Shown here: piece by piece, positions 6,720-9,336 of the stretch
How positions within the stretch are numbered: position 1 is the first letter of the stretch
Layout: every line of letters begins with the position of its first letter
NCBI RefSeq assembly: GCF_035467215.1
Contig: NZ_DATITZ010000063.1
Span: forward strand, 1-9,336
Length of the DNA: 9,336 bases
From: Thiocapsa sp035467215
GTDB taxonomy: Bacteria; Pseudomonadota; Gammaproteobacteria; Chromatiales; Chromatiaceae
Direction: 5' to 3'
The notes under the pieces: model-generated
What the model was told of the DNA's origin: nothing
The model's database searches: none
Seen by the model: only the letters and a program-made list of their open reading frames with translations
Position numbers and translations under genes: made by a program

Positions 6720-6739
6720 CGCAGGGCGAAAGCCCCGCG
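6720..6739 (-). other. Hairpin directly after rplA
   Basis: The transcript has CGCGGGGC UUUC GCCCUGCG, an 8-bp stem with one G-U pair and a four-base loop, starting 8 nt after the rplA stop. The downstream bases ACGUUCAGUCUUCUUU are U-rich but not a clean tract. It could protect the rplKA message 3' end, act as a weak terminator, or belong to the rplJ leader. Confidence 0.45.
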
Positions 6740-6747
6740 AGATCAAA

Positions 6748-7443
6748 CTAGAAACTGAGTCCAGCGTGATCCACGGTCAGCCCCGGACCCATGGTCGTGG
6801 AGACCGTGACCTTGCGCATGTAAACGCCCTTGGAGCTGCTCGGCTTGGATCGCATCAGGTTCGCCAGCAGGGCTTCGAGATTCTCCCGCAACTTCACGGG
6901 CTCGAAGTCGGCCTTGCCGAGCGGACAATGGATGATGCCGGCCTTATCGGTGCGGTAGCGCACCTGTCCGGCCTTCGCGTTGCGAACCGCCTCGGCGACA
7001 TCGGGCGTCACGGTGCCGACCTTGGGGTTCGGCATCAGCCCGCGCGGGCCGAGAATCTTGCCGAGCTGTCCGACCAGACGCATGGCATCCGGAGAGGCAA
7101 TCACGACGTCGAAATCGAGCTTGCCGGCCTTGATGTCCTCTGCGAGATCATCGAAGCCCACGCGATCGGCGCCGGCCTCGGTCGCCGCATCCGCGGACGC
7201 GCCCTGGGCGAACACCGCCACCCGGACGGTCTTGCCGATACCATGCGGCAGTACGGTCGAGCCGCGCACCACCTGATCGGATTTGCGCGGGTCGACACCG
7301 AGGTTGACCGCGACATCGACACTTTCGGAAAACTTGATCTGCGACAGCTCTTTCAGAAGCGAAAACGCCTCTTCCGCCGGATAGAGTCTGCCGCGCTCCA
7401 CGCGCTCTTGGATCGCGCGCATGCGCTTGGATAGACGAGCCAT
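6748..7443 (-). CDS. rplA: 50S ribosomal protein L1
   Basis: A 231-residue protein (E. coli 234). It forms the mobile L1 stalk on 23S rRNA and represses its own operon by binding the rplK leader. The opening MARLSKRMRAIQE, the segment VAVFAQG, the signature LGKILGPRGLMPNPKVGTVT and GKADFEP are all typical of bacterial L1. The ATG at 7443 shares its A with the rplK stop (TGATG), and its ribosome-binding site GAGGGGG lies inside the last rplK codons, 7 nt before the start. Translation is therefore expected to be coupled to rplK, so one operator upstream of rplK can control both. A 266-nt leader to rplJ follows. Confidence 0.99.
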   Translation of the reverse strand: MARLSKRMRAIQERVERGRLYPAEEAFSLLKELSQIKFSESVDVAVNLGVDPRKSDQVVRGSTVLPHGIGKTVRVAVFAQGASADAATEAGADRVGFDDLAEDIKAGKLDFDVVIASPDAMRLVGQLGKILGPRGLMPNPKVGTVTPDVAEAVRNAKAGQVRYRTDKAGIIHCPLGKADFEPVKLRENLEALLANLMRSKPSSSKGVYMRKVTVSTTMGPGLTVDHAGLSF

Positions 7444-7877
7444 CAGTTCACCCCCTCGACATCGAGCCCCATCGCTCGGGCACTGCCCGCGATGGTGCGA
7501 ACGGCCGCATCCATATCCGCAGCGGTCAGATCCGGCATCTTCGCGTTGGCGACCTGCTCGAGCTGCTCGCGCGTCACCACGCCGATCTTGTTGGTGTTCG
7601 GATTCGGGCTGCCCTTCTGGATTCCCATCACCTTTTTCAGGAGAATGGAAGCCGGCGGGGTCTTGGTGATGAAGGTGAAGCTGCGATCCGAGTAGACCGT
7701 AATCACGACCGGGATCGGCATCCCCTTCTCGAGCTCCTGCGTACGTGCATTGAACGTTTTGCAGAACTCCATGATATTGACGCCGTGCTGACCAAGCGCA
7801 GGACCGACCGGCGGGCTTGGAGTCGCCTCGCCTGCCTTGACCTGCAGCTTAATGTAGGCGTTGATCTTTTTCGCCAT
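7443..7877 (-). CDS. rplK: 50S ribosomal protein L11
   Basis: A 144-residue protein (E. coli 142). It binds the GTPase-associated region of 23S rRNA beside L10; it is the site of thiostrepton action and is needed for RelA activation. The N-terminal domain carries the conserved proline stretch and GPALGQHGVNIMEFCKTFN (25-43). The C-terminal rRNA-binding domain (about 76-144) carries KTPPASILLKK and GSARAMGL (131-138). The ATG at 7877 has GGAG 7 nt upstream, but that site lies in a 7-bp hairpin next to a probable L1-binding structure. It is the first gene of the ribosomal part of the cluster, 155 nt after nusG, and overlaps rplA by one base. Confidence 0.99.
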   Translation of the reverse strand: MAKKINAYIKLQVKAGEATPSPPVGPALGQHGVNIMEFCKTFNARTQELEKGMPIPVVITVYSDRSFTFITKTPPASILLKKVMGIQKGSPNPNTNKIGVVTREQLEQVANAKMPDLTAADMDAAVRTIAGSARAMGLDVEGVN

Positions 7878-7883
7878 GGTTTT

Positions 7884-7910
7884 TCTCCGGTGGGGTGTTG
7901 ACGCCGGAGA
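7884..7910 (-). promoter_or_regulatory. rplK: Hairpin that sequesters the rplK ribosome-binding site
   Basis: In the transcript UCUCCGG (7910-7904) pairs exactly with CCGGAGA (7890-7884) across 13 nt. The GGAG used by rplK lies in the 3' arm, 7 nt before the ATG. The start site would be closed while this stem is formed. It stands one base from the probable L1 site, suggesting that the two act together in L1 feedback. Pairing is seen; the regulatory role is inferred. Confidence 0.55.
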
Positions 7911-7911
7911 T

Positions 7912-7953
7912 CGAGTCTCGGCTCCCCCGACAAACGTCCCTCATGGGGACTCG
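7912..7953 (-). promoter_or_regulatory. Probable L1-binding site in the rplK leader
   Basis: The transcript pairs CGAGUC (7953-7948) with GACUCG (7917-7912) and CCC (7947-7945) with GGG (7926-7924), leaving AGCCGA (7923-7918) unpaired on one side only. Inside, GAC GUUU GUC closes the loop. The 8-mer GGAGCCGA also occurs in the L1 stalk of E. coli 23S rRNA as I remember it. Two helices joined by an asymmetric loop are the known form of L1 targets, and L1 represses rplKA from this location in E. coli. The resemblance is recalled, not searched. Confidence 0.55.
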
Positions 7954-8032
7954 GTATCGACGCCGCACGAACGGCGACGGCAGTGAACGGGGCTTGGCGT
8001 CAAGACACCCGCGACAATCCGCTGACGGCGTA

Positions 8033-8566
8033 TCAGGCCTTCTCGACCTGCGCGAACTCAAGATCGACAGGGGTCGAGCGTCCGAAGATCAAAACCGAAA
8101 CCTTCACGCGGCTCTTGTCGTAATCGACATCCTCGACGACCCCGTTGAAGTCGGTGAAGGGGCCGTCGACAACGCGAACGACCTCGCCCGGCTCGTAGAG
8201 CACCTTGGGCCGCGGCTTTTCGCCACCTTCCTGCAGGCGCACGAGGATCGCGTCGGCCTGCGAGTCGGGAATGGGCGCAGGGCGATCTCCCGTGCCTCCG
8301 ATGAAACCCATCACCTTCGGAACGCTCTTGACGAGGTGCCAAGTCTCGTCGGTCATCTCCATCTGGACCAGGACATAACCGGGGAAGAATTTTCGCTCGC
8401 TCTTGCGCTGCTGACCCGCACGCATCTCAACCACTTCTTCGGTCGGCACCAGGATCAGGCCGAACAACTCCTCGAGCCCGGCACGCTTGACACGGTCTTC
8501 GAGCGAACGCTTGACCTGCCCCTCGAAGCCCGAGTAGGCATGGATGACGTACCAACGCTTCGACAT
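8033..8566 (-). CDS. nusG: Transcription elongation/antitermination factor NusG
   Basis: A 177-residue protein (E. coli 181). It binds the RNA polymerase clamp through its NGN domain and links to Rho or ribosomal protein S10 through its KOW domain. The NGN domain (about 1-115) opens MSKRWYVIHAYSGFE and contains ERKFFPGYVLVQMEM (57-71), WHLVKSVPKVMGFIGG and PIPDSQ. The KOW domain (about 124-177) contains GEVVRVVDGPFTDFNGVVE (127-145). The start is ATG at 8566, two nt after the secE stop, with AGGGGGG about 7 nt upstream inside the secE end. The in-frame extension to 9025 runs through secE in another frame and into the tRNA, and is rejected. Co-translation with secE is expected. Confidence 0.99.
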   Translation of the reverse strand: MSKRWYVIHAYSGFEGQVKRSLEDRVKRAGLEELFGLILVPTEEVVEMRAGQQRKSERKFFPGYVLVQMEMTDETWHLVKSVPKVMGFIGGTGDRPAPIPDSQADAILVRLQEGGEKPRPKVLYEPGEVVRVVDGPFTDFNGVVEDVDYDKSRVKVSVLIFGRSTPVDLEFAQVEKA

Positions 8567-8568
8567 GC

Positions 8569-8946
8569 TCAGCCCCCCTGGCCGGTGAGGAATCTGAGAA
8601 TCGCCATCAGCATCATGTCGAAAAGCCACAGAATGATGCCCACGACGAGCACCATCACGATGACGATCAGCGTGGTCTGAATCGTTTCCTGACGCGTCGG
8701 CCAGACGACCTTGCGGACCTCCATACGCGCGTCGGACACGAACTGCCACAACGCCCGTCCGCGCTCGGTCTGCAATGCGACAGCCGCCGCAGCGCCGCTG
8801 ATCACCAGCAGCGCGATCACACGAAGCAGGACAGAGAAGCCCTCGAAGAAATAGAAGGCAAAGATGCCGCCGACCAACAACAATGCGGCGATTGACAGCT
8901 TGGCGGTATCCAAGCCGGCCCCTCGGGCCTCTGCACGTGAATTCAT
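8569..8946 (-). CDS. secE: Preprotein translocase subunit SecE
   Basis: A 125-residue inner-membrane protein (E. coli 127) that clamps SecY in the SecYEG export channel. Three membrane segments are visible at about 16-35, 38-58 and 92-115, the gammaproteobacterial form (many bacteria have only the last one). The conserved amphipathic cytoplasmic segment EVRKVVWPTRQE lies at 76-87, just before the third segment. The ATG at 8946 gives MNSRAEARG, but its upstream site is weak: AGGCGG lies about 12 nt away. A TTG at codon 12 with GAGGGG 6 nt upstream is a less likely alternative because it would remove the usual N-terminal tail. Two nt separate it from nusG. Confidence 0.97.
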   Translation of the reverse strand: MNSRAEARGAGLDTAKLSIAALLLVGGIFAFYFFEGFSVLLRVIALLVISGAAAAVALQTERGRALWQFVSDARMEVRKVVWPTRQETIQTTLIVIVMVLVVGIILWLFDMMLMAILRFLTGQGG

Positions 8947-8995
8947 GAGATCGGGTGCCGCCTGGGCGATAAATTAAACGGAGCGATGGGTTGTA

Positions 8996-9071
<76 letters not shown>

Positions 9072-9098
9072 AAAACAATCAGGACCGATCACGGAAGC

Positions 9099-9129
9099 CG
9101 GCGGGCAGGCCCATCAGCACTGCCCGCCG
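9099..9129 (-). other. Strong hairpin between tuf and tRNA-Trp
   Basis: In the transcript CGGCGGGCAG (9129-9120) pairs exactly with CUGCCCGCCG (9108-9099) across an 11-nt loop. It starts 17 nt after the tuf stop. No U-tract follows (GCUUCCGUG), so it is more likely a stabilising or processing structure between the tuf message and the tRNA than an intrinsic terminator. Confidence 0.5.
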
Positions 9130-9146
9130 AGCCGCGATGACCCGTA

Positions 9147-9336
9147 CTACTCGATGATCTTCGCGACGACGCCGGCACCGACGGTGCGGCCGCCTTCGCG
9201 CACTGCAAAGCGCAACCCCTCTTCCATGGCGATCGGCGCAATCAGCTTGATCGTCATCTTCACGTTGTCCCCCGGCATCACCATCTCGATGCCCTCGGGC
9301 AGCTCGCAGGCACCCGTCACGTCGGTGGTGCGGAAG
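9147..9336 (-). CDS. tuf: Elongation factor Tu, C-terminal end (partial)
   Basis: The last 62 codons of EF-Tu, the GTPase that delivers aminoacyl-tRNA to the ribosome; the rest lies beyond the window edge. The visible end reads FRTTDVTGACELPEGIEM, then MPGDNVKMTIKLIAPIAME, then GLRFAVREGGRTVGAGVVAK and IIE, closely matching the domain 3 end of E. coli EF-Tu. The stop is TAG at 9149-9147. This copy stands upstream of tRNA-Trp and secE, the position of tufB in many gammaproteobacteria; a second copy near rpsG-fusA is usual but cannot be seen here. Confidence 0.98.
   Translation of the reverse strand, partial: FRTTDVTGACELPEGIEMVMPGDNVKMTIKLIAPIAMEEGLRFAVREGGRTVGAGVVAKIIE

Noticed and set aside
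7975..8003. TTGACG at 8003-7998 as the -35 box of an rplK promoter
   Set aside because: At 16-18 nt spacing there is only GC-rich sequence (CCGTCG) and no -10-like hexamer, so a promoter call is not supported.
8947..8995. TTTAAT in the tRNA-secE gap as a -10 box for secE
   Set aside because: No -35-like hexamer at suitable distance within the tRNA end; too weak to report as a promoter.

Overview
The window is a stretch of the conserved bacterial translation/transcription cluster, read entirely on the minus strand. In transcription order (high to low coordinates) it runs: end of tuf (EF-Tu), tRNA-Trp(CCA), secE, nusG, rplK (L11), rplA (L1), rplJ (L10), rplL (L7/L12), rpoB (beta), and the first 274 codons of rpoC (beta'). 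Both end genes are cut by the window edge. All genes are intact and very close to their gammaproteobacterial counterparts. The GC-rich codon use, the gene order tuf-tRNA-Trp-secE-nusG-rplKAJL-rpoBC, and an RpoB carrying the gammaproteobacterial lineage insert point to a high-GC gammaproteobacterium. A member of the purple sulfur bacteria (Chromatiaceae) is my best guess, but this rests on remembered protein similarity only.

Layout: tuf 3' end (9147-9336), a spacer with a strong hairpin, tRNA-Trp (8996-9071), secE (8569-8946) and nusG (8033-8566) 2 nt apart. A 155-nt leader follows, holding a probable L1-binding structure and a hairpin that buries the rplK ribosome-binding site. Next come rplK (7443-7877) and rplA (6748-7443), which overlap by one base. 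A 266-nt leader follows, containing a recognisable L10-leader type structure. Then rplJ (5954-6481) and rplL (5525-5902), a 241-nt spacer rich in hairpins, rpoB (1111-5283), an unusual 287-nt spacer, and rpoC with a TTG start (823 downward).

The genes build the ribosomal stalk (L10, L7/L12), the L1 and L11 features of the 50S subunit, the elongation factor that docks on the stalk, RNA polymerase beta and beta', the elongation/antitermination factor NusG, and the SecE subunit of the protein-export channel. Expression is expected to be set by L1 feedback at the rplK leader, L10-L7/L12 feedback at the rplJ leader, and RNA processing or attenuation between rplL and rpoB. I found no convincing sigma-70 promoter by eye.

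The coding content is ordinary housekeeping. The feature most worth a second look is the rpoB-rpoC spacer. A 10-base arm (CTGAACCGCG and its complement) occurs there four times in alternating orientation. It forms two diverged tandem palindromic units of about 87 nt. The first overlaps the rpoB stop codon and the last is followed by five U residues in the transcript. It could be a dispersed palindromic repeat pair, or a 1:2 / 2:3 / 3:4 switch between beta and beta' synthesis; the sequence alone cannot decide.
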